Below are positions 31,501 to 40,029 of a stretch of 40,262 nt of DNA, one piece after another; the first letter of the stretch is position 1, and each line of letters begins with the position of its first letter. This DNA comes from a virus. The stretch is from positions 1 to 40,262 of IMG/VR virus record IMGVR_UViG_3300020595_000074; one strand, 5' to 3'. The translations under genes were made by a program, and so were the position numbers. The notes below the pieces were generated by a model. The model saw only the letters and a program-made list of their open reading frames with translations. It did not search any database and had not been told where the DNA came from.

Positions 31501-32736
31501 GTCAATGCTCTGCCCTGTAGCAGTGGTAAAGTTATTTCTTTTTAAAAAATCTGTATCCAAAACATCATTTGTTAAAGAATCAATGTGTTTTCGCATTCGT
31601 AACGCATTAGGACGAACGGCTTTAGGTATTCTTTTTAAATACTGTGCTTTGTCCTTACGATCTTTCTTAGTCAAATAATCCAAGGTATCATTTAAGATAT
31701 CAGCTTTTGATATTACTCCGTCATCTGTAGGAAGTTTAGGTAACAGATCATCAATTGCTGTGTCAAAATCATTAAGAATACGTTCCGCCTTTTGAATAGC
31801 AGGTCGCACAGCACCATCAAGAGCTAGTCTTTTCTCTGCAACCTCGGTGGGTAAAGCCCCACGATAACGGGAAAAAGCTAAACCATCAGCTAAAACCTTT
31901 TTGAATCTGCTTAGTTCATTCCCTGTTTCTGACGCACGTTCAAAAGTACGTTGATCTATCAAGTCATCTATGCTTTGACCAACAGCATCAATCTTTCTCT
32001 TAGTAGCTGCCGCAATATCTTTTGTTATTTGAGCGTCACCTATTGTTTTCCCTGCCGCAGACAGAACACCTTGAGCAGCTAAACCAACACCACTACCTTC
32101 TATGGAAACTCTAGCTCTATTAGCTAAACGAGCAAGTGCCCTTTCAGACCCTTCAAGCCCAATCAAATCTGTAGTTTCAGTAGGGCCCATTTCAACCCAG
32201 TCACCTATCGTAGTAGTGTCATCTCCAGATACAACAAACTCTGTACCTGTTAATGCGGCTAGTTCTTTCCCCGCTTGGTTAAACTTTTGCTTCTTAGTCA
32301 AAGGTTGTTTTGGACCGATGAGCTTGGATCGAGCTAAACGCGCCCCCTTACCAACCTTTGATGCCACGCCTACACCAGGAACTACAAACTGAGTAATTAC
32401 TTCAGCGCCCTTTCCTACAATACCCTCGGGATCAATCCCTGCCGCATCACGGAGATCCTGCCCTGCTTGGTACACTCTGTCGGCATAATTTGTTTCGCCG
32501 CCTAAATCTAACAACGTTCCGCCTAGTCCTATGACGCCTTCACCAATACCTATAACACCTGACGCAATTCCTTCTCCTAGTTCCCTGATCAGAGAACCCT
32601 CTAAAAATTGTTGATCATCTTCGGGTACAAACACATCGTCACTGGTTTGATCTTCTGATAAAGTAAAAACGTTGTTGTCTGGTACAAACACATCGTCACT
32701 GGTTTGATCTTCTGATAGAGTAAACTCTTCTTCCAT
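28522..32736 (-). CDS. Large internal-virion-like protein (1404 aa)
   Basis: The largest gene. After an N-terminal duplicated 15-residue acidic motif comes a Gly-rich amphipathic stretch (ELGEGIASGVIGIGEGVIGLGGTLLDLGG, written here in parts: residues about 50-80), then over 1000 residues of helix-rich sequence. The recognisable piece is SQYSKTVLSPITQVRNFTTAL (about residue 690), which recurs in large marine phage virion proteins. The size, position at the end of the late operon and helical content fit an ejected inner-core protein like T7 gp16. No transglycosylase motif is seen. AAAGG precedes the ATG. Confidence 0.65.
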   Translation of the reverse strand: MEEEFTLSEDQTSDDVFVPDNNVFTLSEDQTSDDVFVPEDDQQFLEGSLIRELGEGIASGVIGIGEGVIGLGGTLLDLGGETNYADRVYQAGQDLRDAAGIDPEGIVGKGAEVITQFVVPGVGVASKVGKGARLARSKLIGPKQPLTKKQKFNQAGKELAALTGTEFVVSGDDTTTIGDWVEMGPTETTDLIGLEGSERALARLANRARVSIEGSGVGLAAQGVLSAAGKTIGDAQITKDIAAATKRKIDAVGQSIDDLIDQRTFERASETGNELSRFKKVLADGLAFSRYRGALPTEVAEKRLALDGAVRPAIQKAERILNDFDTAIDDLLPKLPTDDGVISKADILNDTLDYLTKKDRKDKAQYLKRIPKAVRPNALRMRKHIDSLTNDVLDTDFLKRNNFTTATGQSIDDVIRDNLGSYLRRKYKVFEEKNFTPTAEGIKAGDDYFTKNKKATAKQLTDAAKKDLENTTFNKVFLEANGLTKTGSGDTLEIIVNGKVTPAAAARARDEFLSKYTIRNRGKMSTGRAARDRLDTGMFMSTKSFDDGLKKLMGEIDDPRGAYLNTIADLAQFTAVDDYFATVAKLADSNSGIGRFFRKATSEQQEKVLSQQGYVKLGGGANDAVKGKPTTVQSASKQAEEMEAVIENSGWGSLNGYFVPEAVYKNLTQTVIGNDSFGTSLLRGTWNTALKAKGLSQYSKTVLSPITQVRNFTTALAFATANGNMPVFGRGGNLRDATKAVLSNVRNKGDEALFDDLADAQRRGVLGTNAELREIQDSLNKGIGKISDQPENFVEALSGKAGQTKLAKGVGKIAKGFESAYQGSDDFWKYFNYNAEQAKLRNALGTVNLEKQVLYLTKNLSDVDVDTLSKLQPFRRGETTIEELVSRGVIDMDDLVKNRAAQIVRDTVPNYNKGASELVQLGRKLPFGNFITFPAEMYRTGFNIVRQGLDDMASDIPAIQSRGRGRLTGFISTTAIVPIAALELAYATTGVSREEMDAMKRSFGAPWQKGSVLVPVGKTEDGKIEYVNFSTSNPYDVLSRFANRALSEADDAMAEGRDPGAAMVDIVAGTLGEAFAPFLDEAILTNAVVDIFYRGGKTETGARVFNPQEAWSTKAFKSAAHIADTMIPTILKAADVTTGEPSRFVRGVLGDGLGIDAISPQDNMGRERTWQKELARLSTGFSSQEFDPKKGLRFAGYRLSQGQTDAKRIFNTMTDDFNVTPQSLFDGFAKANEAKLRNDRQYFRMIEDLRVLGMKDSDIRRELKRNNIGGVKGILRGVFEPFKLSSQNKKELRRTGTFNQLPIQSINELRNQLRNLPLDPTVDRPVANEPVPIEVPEPVVEVAPVQDFVPVQPLLNSSSVSASAPKPEGSLLQRARNMGSSLLGGDLGSQAANQEIANRARDNQ
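32623..32724 (-). repeat. Tandem 45-bp duplication in the 1404-aa gene
   Basis: FTLSEDQTSDDVFVP occurs at residues 5-19 and 24-38. The two 45-bp DNA copies (32680-32724 and 32623-32667) differ at one base, so the duplication is recent. Confidence 0.95.
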
Positions 32737-32753
32737 GACTAAGCCTTTGTTTA

Positions 32754-34394
32754 TTATACTTGTTTAACGTTATACGTTTGTCCGTCTACACCTAAAAACT
32801 TAGACTTTCCCGCTTGTATAGCGGCAAAGTTTCTTTTTGCATTTGTGTTTAACTCTCCAGCACCTGCCGTTGTTGTCGCGGCATTTGCACTGGAAGGAAC
32901 TAAACTTGCAATAGAAGCAGTAGCCGCTTCCGTAGCTGCTTGTGTGGCTTCCTCCATGGACTTCCCTAGTTCAGTGGTCTGGTATTTAAAAGCGTCCGTG
33001 AAAGTTTGTCGATACAGTTTCATAGACGGTGACTCTCCAGGGGTTTTGCTTCCTGCGGAGATGTTGGCAACATCAAGTCTGTTTTGCCTAGTCAAGTCGT
33101 TCTGTTCTTTATCAAATGCCCGTTTCATAGCTAGCTTATTAAGTTCTTTTTCATCCGCTTTTTCTGTGGCTCTCTGACCTTGGATCATCTCCGTTCCCTT
33201 TAAGAGTCCTTTAGAGATGTTAGTTAAAGCGTCAGGGCTTTCGCCAGAAGCTATTTGAAAACCGACCATAGCCATGTTCATCCAGAACTGCTGCTTCTTA
33301 TCATCGTCAGGTTCCTCACCCATCATGTCATTTAAAAGTTTACGTTGAGCCGCAACTTTTTCTTTGGGCGTCATGTCTTTCGTATCTATGCCCGCAGCAT
33401 CTAACGTTCCTTCTGAGACGATGTCCCCCGCTTTATCAGGGTTTTTTGAAAGCTCAAACTCTATCTTTTCAATTGTGTTCTCGGGGGACAGCGTTACGAG
33501 CTCTTCACTAATAGAATCTAATTTAAGTTGAGACATAGCTAAATCTTCATCTGCTATTCTTTGCGCTTGGTCTTTTTCTCGGGCGCGTCTCTCCGCAAGT
33601 TTGCGTTTTTTATCATCATATTTTCGGCCGCCCATAATTCGAGCAACCTCATTGTCATATTCAAAATCGTCTGCCCCACCAAAGTATTGTTCTTCTCGAG
33701 CTCGAAGTGCTGCTTCGTCGCCACGTTTGTCTCGATTGCCTTCTGCTGCCGGAGCAAAGATTTCATCTATTCTTTCCATCAAGCTAGCTTCGTCATCGTC
33801 AACAGAAGCCGTAGGAATAGTCTCTGTTGAGAAATCCATTGCTGTTCTACCAGGACCACGGCGCGCTCGGTCGTCATCAGACGTATCTAAAAGCTCCGCG
33901 GAGTTAACGTTGATCCGTTCTGGCGCAATCTCTGGTTCACTAAGTATTTCTGCGCTAGCTAATGGTATATCTAGAATAGCAGGAGCCTCGTCATCGGCAT
34001 CTCCAAGAGGCAAATTACTTTCAATAATATTTTGTCCTCTTTCTTCTCGCGCTGTTTTTGCGTTTGGGGCAAAGATTTCATCTATCTTTTGCATAATACC
34101 ACCAGAACCGTTGTTTATGGTTTCTATTACCTGTCGGTCTTGTTCGGTAAACGGTTCATTATTGCGAATTTTCTTCATTATGTCTTCGCGTAAACGCTCT
34201 AAAAAACTAGGCTGTGGATCTACACTAAACGTCCCTGTTGCACCAGACGCATCCGTAGTAACCGTGCCACCAGGAGCAAACCGCTGTGTGGCATCGACCA
34301 TCTCAGGAGATGAAGCTAGTATGCCGCCCATGTTTGCTAGCTTGGCACGAGCATTACGGTTCACAAACATCTTTCGGTTCAACACGTTGTTCAT
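32754..34394 (-). CDS. Virion-associated disordered/helical protein (546 aa)
   Basis: 546 aa from the ATG at 34394, which has GGAGGA 6 nt upstream; the TTG at 34415 is rejected. The protein is charged, with repeated phrases IMQKIDEIFAPNA and LMERIDEIFAPAA (two copies of a short helix motif), a long acidic middle and Ala-rich helices near the C-terminus (EATQAATEAATASIASL). It is one of the three long genes closing the late operon; an internal core or ejection protein is likely. No enzyme motif is visible. Confidence 0.65.
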   Translation of the reverse strand: MNNVLNRKMFVNRNARAKLANMGGILASSPEMVDATQRFAPGGTVTTDASGATGTFSVDPQPSFLERLREDIMKKIRNNEPFTEQDRQVIETINNGSGGIMQKIDEIFAPNAKTAREERGQNIIESNLPLGDADDEAPAILDIPLASAEILSEPEIAPERINVNSAELLDTSDDDRARRGPGRTAMDFSTETIPTASVDDDEASLMERIDEIFAPAAEGNRDKRGDEAALRAREEQYFGGADDFEYDNEVARIMGGRKYDDKKRKLAERRAREKDQAQRIADEDLAMSQLKLDSISEELVTLSPENTIEKIEFELSKNPDKAGDIVSEGTLDAAGIDTKDMTPKEKVAAQRKLLNDMMGEEPDDDKKQQFWMNMAMVGFQIASGESPDALTNISKGLLKGTEMIQGQRATEKADEKELNKLAMKRAFDKEQNDLTRQNRLDVANISAGSKTPGESPSMKLYRQTFTDAFKYQTTELGKSMEEATQAATEAATASIASLVPSSANAATTTAGAGELNTNAKRNFAAIQAGKSKFLGVDGQTYNVKQV

Positions 34395-34395
34395 A

Positions 34396-35400
34396 TTATT
34401 GTCCTCCGCCGCCAAACATACCTGTCTGACCTAGACTATATAGACCACCCGCTAGACCTGCAAACTGTGAGATTGCACTCGGGCTAGGTCTTTGCTGATT
34501 TGTAAATGTAGACTGAGACGTCGGCATCCCTTGGAATATATCTGAGTAGAAGCCCAACTGTTGATATGGTTGCATAACATTCTGGTACTGAGTCTGACGT
34601 GCCGCATCCATCTCTGACTGCTGTTGCTGTTGTTCTTGTCCACCAAGACTTGATAACGTATTGATATCGTTGATGTTTAATCCTTGGAACGCCTCGCCTA
34701 GTTTAGCCTGTTGCATACCCAAGCTACCAAGTCCTGCGCCTAATTGGCCATATTGACTTGCGCCTTGCATTTGAAGTTGTGCTCCAGCTAATCCTGCTTG
34801 CCCTGCCGCTTGCGCTCTAGCTAACTGCTGTTGCTGTGCTTGTCCGTAACCAGACTGACGTAAGTTCGCAGCTGTGCGCGCTTGTGTTTCTAATGTGTTT
34901 CTGTTTTGCTCTGCCGCTTGAATACCTTGACGTGATCCACCAAAAGCGCCTGCGCCTACGGCTTGTGCCGCCAGACCTTGCTGTTGTATCTGACCCTGAC
35001 GAGCTATATCCTTCATGCTTTGCTGAACAACCGCATCTTCATACGGATTCATGTATGCCTGCGCCGCGTTTGGATTAAGTATGTTTGCCGCTGTTTGTTG
35101 ACCAACTTGCCCAGCAGAAGTAGTAGCCGCAGCCAAAGGATTAAACGCCTGTTGTGTAGCCGTAATTCCAGAACCGAGGTTCTGTGCGCCCGCTTGTAGC
35201 ATTGGAGCATATGCTCCTACACCCTGAGTAGCTAGGCTAGTAGCTTGTTGTTGCATCGGACTTCGCCCTGCAACCTGATATCCTGGTAGAGTATAGTCTT
35301 GCTTGCCAAGAGCTTGACCCCTATCAAGGATCTCCTTCATGTACTTCTTCTGCCATTCTGGTAAGTCGGTTACCGAAGTGCTAGTGTAGTTTTCAACCAT
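34396..35400 (-). CDS. Gln/Ala/Gly-rich virion-like protein (334 aa)
   Basis: 334 aa with very high Gln, Ala and Gly content (QQQGLAAQAVGAGAFGGSR, QLARAQAAGQAGLAGAQLQ), mostly helical, plus a Tyr-rich start (PEWQKKYMKEILDRGQAL) and a Gly-rich end. Proteins of this composition sit upstream of large ejection proteins in many marine podovirus-like genomes. It overlaps the upstream gene by 8 nt and ends one base before the next ATG. A structural, possibly DNA-ejection role is inferred. Confidence 0.65.
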   Translation of the reverse strand: MVENYTSTSVTDLPEWQKKYMKEILDRGQALGKQDYTLPGYQVAGRSPMQQQATSLATQGVGAYAPMLQAGAQNLGSGITATQQAFNPLAAATTSAGQVGQQTAANILNPNAAQAYMNPYEDAVVQQSMKDIARQGQIQQQGLAAQAVGAGAFGGSRQGIQAAEQNRNTLETQARTAANLRQSGYGQAQQQQLARAQAAGQAGLAGAQLQMQGASQYGQLGAGLGSLGMQQAKLGEAFQGLNINDINTLSSLGGQEQQQQQSEMDAARQTQYQNVMQPYQQLGFYSDIFQGMPTSQSTFTNQQRPSPSAISQFAGLAGGLYSLGQTGMFGGGGQ

Positions 35401-36022
35401 GTTGGTTACCCTTCATCTTTCTAACTTCAGCAAACATTCTAGCTGCTTCCGCTCCGCGTGTTCCGTTTGCCGCGCCACCAAGGCGCATTCCTGCTCGTTT
35501 CATGTTTCCATCTGGATCCATGTTAGCCAGATCTTTACCTGACAAAATAACTTCCCCGTTACCTACAGCGATTTCCTCAACAGGGCGACCGTTCTGCGTG
35601 ATAACTCCTGGTATTGAATCGCTCGTCACAGTCCCTGGACCTTGGATCAAGCCTCCCCCTGCAAACTGCATTAGTCCACCAGTTGCCGCTGATTGATACA
35701 CAGGTTTAATTGCAGAGGCTTGGGCTTCTTTAGCCTCTACCATCTTGTCGTGGACATCTCGTTCTTCTTCTGTGGTAAATGCAGGGGCTCTGCCATCAGG
35801 ACCAGTGTATCTAGATTTAAACAGGTTTTGATCCCAACCATCTTCTTGACTAGGACCTTTGTTCCACTTAGCCATCCGTTCTTCGTTAGCTGCCGCTCCG
35901 TCATCGTCATCGTCAAACAGCTTGCCAACGAGAGCTCCAATCCCTGTAGTCGCTAAGAGGCCACCAAGGCCAGGAGCTATCGCGTTGCCTATAAATCCAC
36001 TGATTAAATTACCTAAACCCAT
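35393..36022 (-). CDS. Gly-rich virion-like protein (209 aa)
   Basis: 209 aa. The N-terminus is Gly-rich and hydrophobic (LISGFIGNAIAPGLGGLLAT), able to enter a membrane, then an acidic run of five Asp. The second half contains GLIQGPGTVTSDSIPGVI and EVILSGKDLANMDPDG, a motif pair (GPGTGTSDSIPA plus a GEfVm-type strand) that occurs in many phage tail and virion proteins. A membrane-active virion protein is plausible. It shares one base with the zinc-ribbon gene start region upstream. Confidence 0.65.
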   Translation of the reverse strand: MGLGNLISGFIGNAIAPGLGGLLATTGIGALVGKLFDDDDDGAAANEERMAKWNKGPSQEDGWDQNLFKSRYTGPDGRAPAFTTEEERDVHDKMVEAKEAQASAIKPVYQSAATGGLMQFAGGGLIQGPGTVTSDSIPGVITQNGRPVEEIAVGNGEVILSGKDLANMDPDGNMKRAGMRLGGAANGTRGAEAARMFAEVRKMKGNQHG

Positions 36023-36249
36023 TACGCCTCACCTACTATCTGCTCGGGCATTGTAACCACGATCGTTGTACTGCGCCGCTCGGATCCTGTCCATGGTTCA
36101 CCGCAGTCAGGGCAGTTACCACTTGGGTAGGATGCAATCTCTTCTGGCGTATCGACTGCGTTTTCGCAGCTTACACAATGCACTATATCAGAACTTGTAG
36201 AAGGTTTCCACTGTGTACCGTTAGGCATTTGAATTATTTGATCACTCAT
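36022..36249 (-). CDS. Small zinc-ribbon protein (75 aa)
   Basis: 75 aa with two CxxC pairs, CVSC (25-28) and CPDC (46-49), the spacing of a zinc ribbon, and no other domain. It lies between late structural genes with 1-4 nt overlaps on both sides. It could bind DNA or protein during virion assembly or late transcription. The zinc-ribbon call is strong, the role unknown. Confidence 0.7.
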   Translation of the reverse strand: MSDQIIQMPNGTQWKPSTSSDIVHCVSCENAVDTPEEIASYPSGNCPDCGEPWTGSERRSTTIVVTMPEQIVGEA

Positions 36250-36530
36250 GTTATCACCACCGTTACTGTTCCTACTGAACTAGCTGCCGAAACGCTTCCT
36301 GAGTAGGTATCACCCTGTCGAATGATTTTCAAAAAGCCATTTGCCTCGAATACATCCCCTAAGTCTAGCGTATTTGCCGCGCCATCGCTAGGTATTCCTT
36401 GTAAATTTACTATAGGACTACGCTGTTCGTCAATGAAGTTGTCCAAGGTCCGTGCTAATTGGTTAACATATGCCGCGCTATACTCCAAGGGAGCAATAGG
36501 AATTATTTGTCGGACGATCTTTCTGGTCAT
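36246..36530 (-). CDS. Small late protein (94 aa)
   Basis: 94 aa: a helix (EYSAAYVNQLARTLDNFIDEQRS) followed by beta-like Gly/Val/Ser segments (LKIIRQGDTYSGSVSAASSVGTVTVVIT). This helix-plus-strand form recalls short tail or fibre adaptor proteins. It overlaps the nozzle-like gene and the zinc-ribbon gene by 4 nt each. No family name. Confidence 0.6.
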   Translation of the reverse strand: MTRKIVRQIIPIAPLEYSAAYVNQLARTLDNFIDEQRSPIVNLQGIPSDGAANTLDLGDVFEANGFLKIIRQGDTYSGSVSAASSVGTVTVVIT

Positions 36531-38398
36531 CTACGACCATCAGGACGCATATCCAGTCTTGGTGCGCCTAATCTCCACTTAACCCCTGTTGTATCACTAG
36601 ATACTTTCAAGCTCATCTGCCTTCCACGTAGTCTCATAAACAATTGTTTGGTGTAATTATCCGTGCCAGATACAACGGATGTTCTAATAACATCGCCGCT
36701 ATCTGAGCCTTGGCCTGCCGCACTGCCGTTGTAGTTACGTGCAGCCATAGTAAATTCTACTTCTGGTGCCGCAGCTGTTGACTGGCTAAAGTTTAAATCA
36801 GGTATAACCTTGTTGATCAGCATAAAGTGATCGCCGTCACCTATGTCAAAGTCTGATGACTGGACGTATGCGTCTATAGCAGACGCGGGAGTTGTGCTTC
36901 CATCATCCAAACCATTCTCCTGGTTATACAAATAGCTATCTACCCCTGCCGCTTGTGGGAACGAACGTTGCCCTGCCGCTCTGTCATTCCATGCAGTACG
37001 AGCTAATTTACCATACACCCAAGTCTGCTCGAGGTAGTTGTATACAACGTAGCTATCAATTTCATCGCTAGAAGCAGAGCAATAGTACCACCAAACCTCA
37101 CTTTGGCTAGCCAGGCTCCCTGCGTGAAACTTAAACGATTGGTTTCTATTGAGATCATCAAACACATACTGGCGTACAGTACAGGGAATAGGTTGAATAC
37201 GACCATCGTACATGTAGAAGTTCTCTTGACCCATCCAGTAAACGATGTCGTTGACACTGATTGCAGTGTTAGGTCCGGCAATTCTAATGTTGTCACCCAA
37301 CATAGCTGTACCAAATGTGTATGGTGGTCCCAAGAATTGTAGGCTGTGCAGCGTATGGTCTGTCCAAATTAGGATCTGACGACTTGTTCTAACTGCTGTT
37401 ACAATCTCTGAGCCTTGTGATAGACGTAAATCCCCTGCCGTATTGGTAGCTGTAGGTGTCCAATCAGTTAAACTCTCTTGACTTGACCATCGGATCAACA
37501 ACGGATCTTGCTGTGTTTCACCCAATGGGTTTGCACCAAAGCAGATAACGTGGCGATCTGTTTCTGACACCAGTACCTTACGCGCTACAGTAGGGACATT
37601 GGAAGCACCGGCTAACGAACTTAGAGCCACGGCTCTTGTGTTTGTTGTGCCTGTAGCGTCCCAATAGAATATCTGCCCGTCTGCAATATTCATGATGAGG
37701 TCTTCGCCAAAGTCATCTGCAAACCAAAGACGTAACGTATTACCGGCTAAAGAACCTGCACCAGAGCCCCAGGTGAAACGACCCCAGGTCCCTGCACCCC
37801 ACCCTGGACCAAGGATCGTGGTGTTTAGACCGATATTAATTTGATATGCTGCTTCGACTGATGATCCACCGCCCGCTGTACTACCAGAAGAGGCTGATCC
37901 ACCTGTGTTTACTCTGTAGGAGTTAGCATTAACTACCTCTGTAACTACCTGTTCTTTGTTTAAGTTTGCCGTGGTCAGCCCGTCAAAGGCTGTAGCACCA
38001 GAGAACGTAACGTATGAACCAAGAGTTACGCCATGCCCAGTGTCTGTAACTGTGATAACACCTGATCCTGCTCCACCTGTTGTGTTAAATGGGTTAGCTC
38101 CAAGGGTCACGGTTCGACGAATAGGCGTTATATCATAGAGCGCGCCTGAGTCTTCTAAGTATGCTTTCTTCTCTGTGCCCAGGAACAACAGGTTCTCTGA
38201 GGCTAGAGTTACAAAGTCATGCATGCAGCGGCATGTTCCAAGGAACGCGGACGCCCCTACCTTGACCCAACCACCTATGCGCTCGACAAAGCCAGAGCGG
38301 AAACGTATTTTGTCTCCGTCATACCAACCACCTTCGTTTGAGTAATTGGTTCCTTCTCGGTTAAGACCAGCTCGGAATACTAGCTTTGTTAAAGGCAT
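36527..38398 (-). CDS. Tail nozzle / DNA-stabilisation-like protein (623 aa)
   Basis: 623 aa, beta-rich and Gly/Thr/Trp-rich, beginning LVFRAGLNREGTNYSNEGGWYDGDKIRFRSG (in parts: residues 5-35), followed by beta-propeller-like repeats with GTWGRFTWGSGAG, RLWFADDFGEDLIM and IRWSSQESLTDWTPT. The start pattern (GLNREGTNYSNEGGW) and blade-like repeats resemble P22 gp10/T7 gp12-type nozzle or stabilisation proteins in marine phages. It would close the portal exit and connect to the tail needle or fibres. The family call is by resemblance; the position next to the fibre supports it. Confidence 0.7.
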   Translation of the reverse strand: MPLTKLVFRAGLNREGTNYSNEGGWYDGDKIRFRSGFVERIGGWVKVGASAFLGTCRCMHDFVTLASENLLFLGTEKKAYLEDSGALYDITPIRRTVTLGANPFNTTGGAGSGVITVTDTGHGVTLGSYVTFSGATAFDGLTTANLNKEQVVTEVVNANSYRVNTGGSASSGSTAGGGSSVEAAYQINIGLNTTILGPGWGAGTWGRFTWGSGAGSLAGNTLRLWFADDFGEDLIMNIADGQIFYWDATGTTNTRAVALSSLAGASNVPTVARKVLVSETDRHVICFGANPLGETQQDPLLIRWSSQESLTDWTPTATNTAGDLRLSQGSEIVTAVRTSRQILIWTDHTLHSLQFLGPPYTFGTAMLGDNIRIAGPNTAISVNDIVYWMGQENFYMYDGRIQPIPCTVRQYVFDDLNRNQSFKFHAGSLASQSEVWWYYCSASSDEIDSYVVYNYLEQTWVYGKLARTAWNDRAAGQRSFPQAAGVDSYLYNQENGLDDGSTTPASAIDAYVQSSDFDIGDGDHFMLINKVIPDLNFSQSTAAAPEVEFTMAARNYNGSAAGQGSDSGDVIRTSVVSGTDNYTKQLFMRLRGRQMSLKVSSDTTGVKWRLGAPRLDMRPDGRR

Positions 38399-38402
38399 TC
38401 GG

Positions 38403-39788
38403 TTAAGCCTCCAATGCTTCTACCCTAGTCTTTAGGGATGCTATTTCTGTTAATGCTTCTTGTAGTGCGGCTGTAAGTAATGGCACTAGTTTGCTTTGGT
38501 CTATGCCTTGGTAATCAGGGACAGATTGTGTACCCATGACAGCGGCTGTAGTCTCACGCCATTGCTGTCCATCCTCTAATGTTTCTGGCTGTTCAGCATC
38601 TGCGCTGTGTATAACTTCATCTACTGCATCAACATCATTACCATCACCATCAACGTAAGCCTCTGTAGCTGGAGTATAGATGTCACCTGTAGCTGGAGTT
38701 ACTTCGTACTCTTCGTCCATCATTGCATCTTTAGCGCCAGTGATTGCTTCTGGTACTACTGTTGCAACTTCGTGAGCTAAGAAGCCATCTACGAGTGTAT
38801 TAGTTTCATCAGCTATAAAGTTAAATCGTTTTACATCTAGTTGATTAACTCTTGCAGATGCACCTGTTAGGTCTACTACGTTTTCTTTTAGTCTGTAGTC
38901 TGAAGATGTGTTGTAGGATGTAGCTGAACCCGACCATGTTATAGTACCAACTGCCGTATTGTCCACCCTACGAAAAACGAGGCCATAACCCCCATCGTTG
39001 CCATTCCTAAAGGTAGCACAATGATGTCCATTTCTACCAGATATCTGTAGTTTACCAGCGTTAGCTGTCTCTGTAGTTTGACCCACCAACAAGTTACCTG
39101 ACGAGTCGATGCGTAAATTTTCACTTGAGCCATTACCATTAGTAATCGTAAAAGTACCTGTGCTAGAGGTATTTCTAAATTCTATATTCCCACCAGATGA
39201 AGGGGCGAAAGTAATAGGTACATTAGCACTTGCTCCAGTACCAACATGGAGGATAGACAACGGGTTACTGTCACCAATACCAACGTTGCCTGAGTCTAGC
39301 ACATACATTTTATCAACGCCGCCAGAAGCAAGCCGCAACATACCATTAGCATTTGCATTTATTCTTGCGCCAGTAGTACCAGATGTTATAGGCGTAAAGT
39401 TTCCATAATTAACGCCTGTTGTTATTCCAGTAGAGCCTGTCACTGTGCCAGTTACGTCAACGCCTGTTGATGTTGTGGCTAGTTTTTGTGAGCCTGCGTA
39501 ATAAAACTCATTTGCGCCGCTTGTTATAAACTTGGCTTTAACTGAACTGCCGAATTGATCTCTAATGACTAGGTTTGTGTTACCATCAATAAACAAGTCA
39601 CCAGTACCAGTATCTTGAATATAACTATTACCCCCATCATGGTAAATCTGTAAGTCATCACCAGCACCGAATATGGCTTTACCATTATCTGCGAAGGTAG
39701 CGTTTCCGGTGACCGTGATCCCCGTTGCACTGGTCGTTAGCTTCTCTGAAGTGCCATTATAGAGTGCGTCAATTGTTGAAACTGCCAT
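38403..39788 (-). CDS. Tail fibre with S74 intramolecular chaperone domain
   Basis: 461 aa. The N-terminal 290 residues are beta-helix-type repeats (LQIYHDGGNSYIQDTGTGDLFI, KLATTSTGVDVTGTVTG, SGNVGIGDSNP). The C-terminus holds SSDYRLKENV (catalytic Ser296 and Lys301 of the self-cleaving S74 type), then FLAHEVATVVPEAITG and the closing coiled coil EALTEIASLKTRVEALEA. The chaperone trimerises the fibre and is released by autocleavage. This is the likely receptor-binding protein. A GC-balanced unit ends 4 nt before the nozzle gene. Confidence 0.92.
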   Translation of the reverse strand: MAVSTIDALYNGTSEKLTTSATGITVTGNATFADNGKAIFGAGDDLQIYHDGGNSYIQDTGTGDLFIDGNTNLVIRDQFGSSVKAKFITSGANEFYYAGSQKLATTSTGVDVTGTVTGSTGITTGVNYGNFTPITSGTTGARINANANGMLRLASGGVDKMYVLDSGNVGIGDSNPLSILHVGTGASANVPITFAPSSGGNIEFRNTSSTGTFTITNGNGSSENLRIDSSGNLLVGQTTETANAGKLQISGRNGHHCATFRNGNDGGYGLVFRRVDNTAVGTITWSGSATSYNTSSDYRLKENVVDLTGASARVNQLDVKRFNFIADETNTLVDGFLAHEVATVVPEAITGAKDAMMDEEYEVTPATGDIYTPATEAYVDGDGNDVDAVDEVIHSADAEQPETLEDGQQWRETTAAVMGTQSVPDYQGIDQSKLVPLLTAALQEALTEIASLKTRVEALEA

Positions 39789-39792
39789 TTAT

Positions 39793-40005
39793 TTATTCCT
39801 CTTTTTGACCCTCTAGTGAGGATGCTAACATATTTACAAACGCTTCGCGACCTACATTTAATTGATCCACGTTAAACCGTGCGTTGTCTAGCTTCCTGCC
39901 CAAATCGTTAATATGATTTAATGCAATCTGTTGTTCTTGCGTGAACTCATCCACGTTGTATTCTTTTTCATTGATTGTAATGAGGTTCTTTTCATTTTTA
40001 CCCAT
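39793..40005 (-). CDS. DUF6447-like small protein (70 aa)
   Basis: 70 aa from the ATG at 40005, with GGAG 6 nt upstream; an ATG at 40017 contains that ribosome site and is rejected. NLITINEKEYNVDEFTQEQQIALNHINDLGRKLDNARFNVDQLNVGREAFVNML (in parts) follows the DUF6447 pattern: a short strand pair then two helices with FxxDQLxVGRxAF. These proteins are frequent next to fibre genes in marine phages. Function unknown. Confidence 0.75.
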   Translation of the reverse strand: MGKNEKNLITINEKEYNVDEFTQEQQIALNHINDLGRKLDNARFNVDQLNVGREAFVNMLASSLEGQKEE

Positions 40006-40029
40006 TGTAATCTCCATTTAGTGTTTAAA

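Noticed and set aside
33601-34434. Plus-strand 277-aa open frame
   Set aside because: Antisense to the 546-aa late gene, Ser-rich and low-quality; a shadow caused by codon bias.
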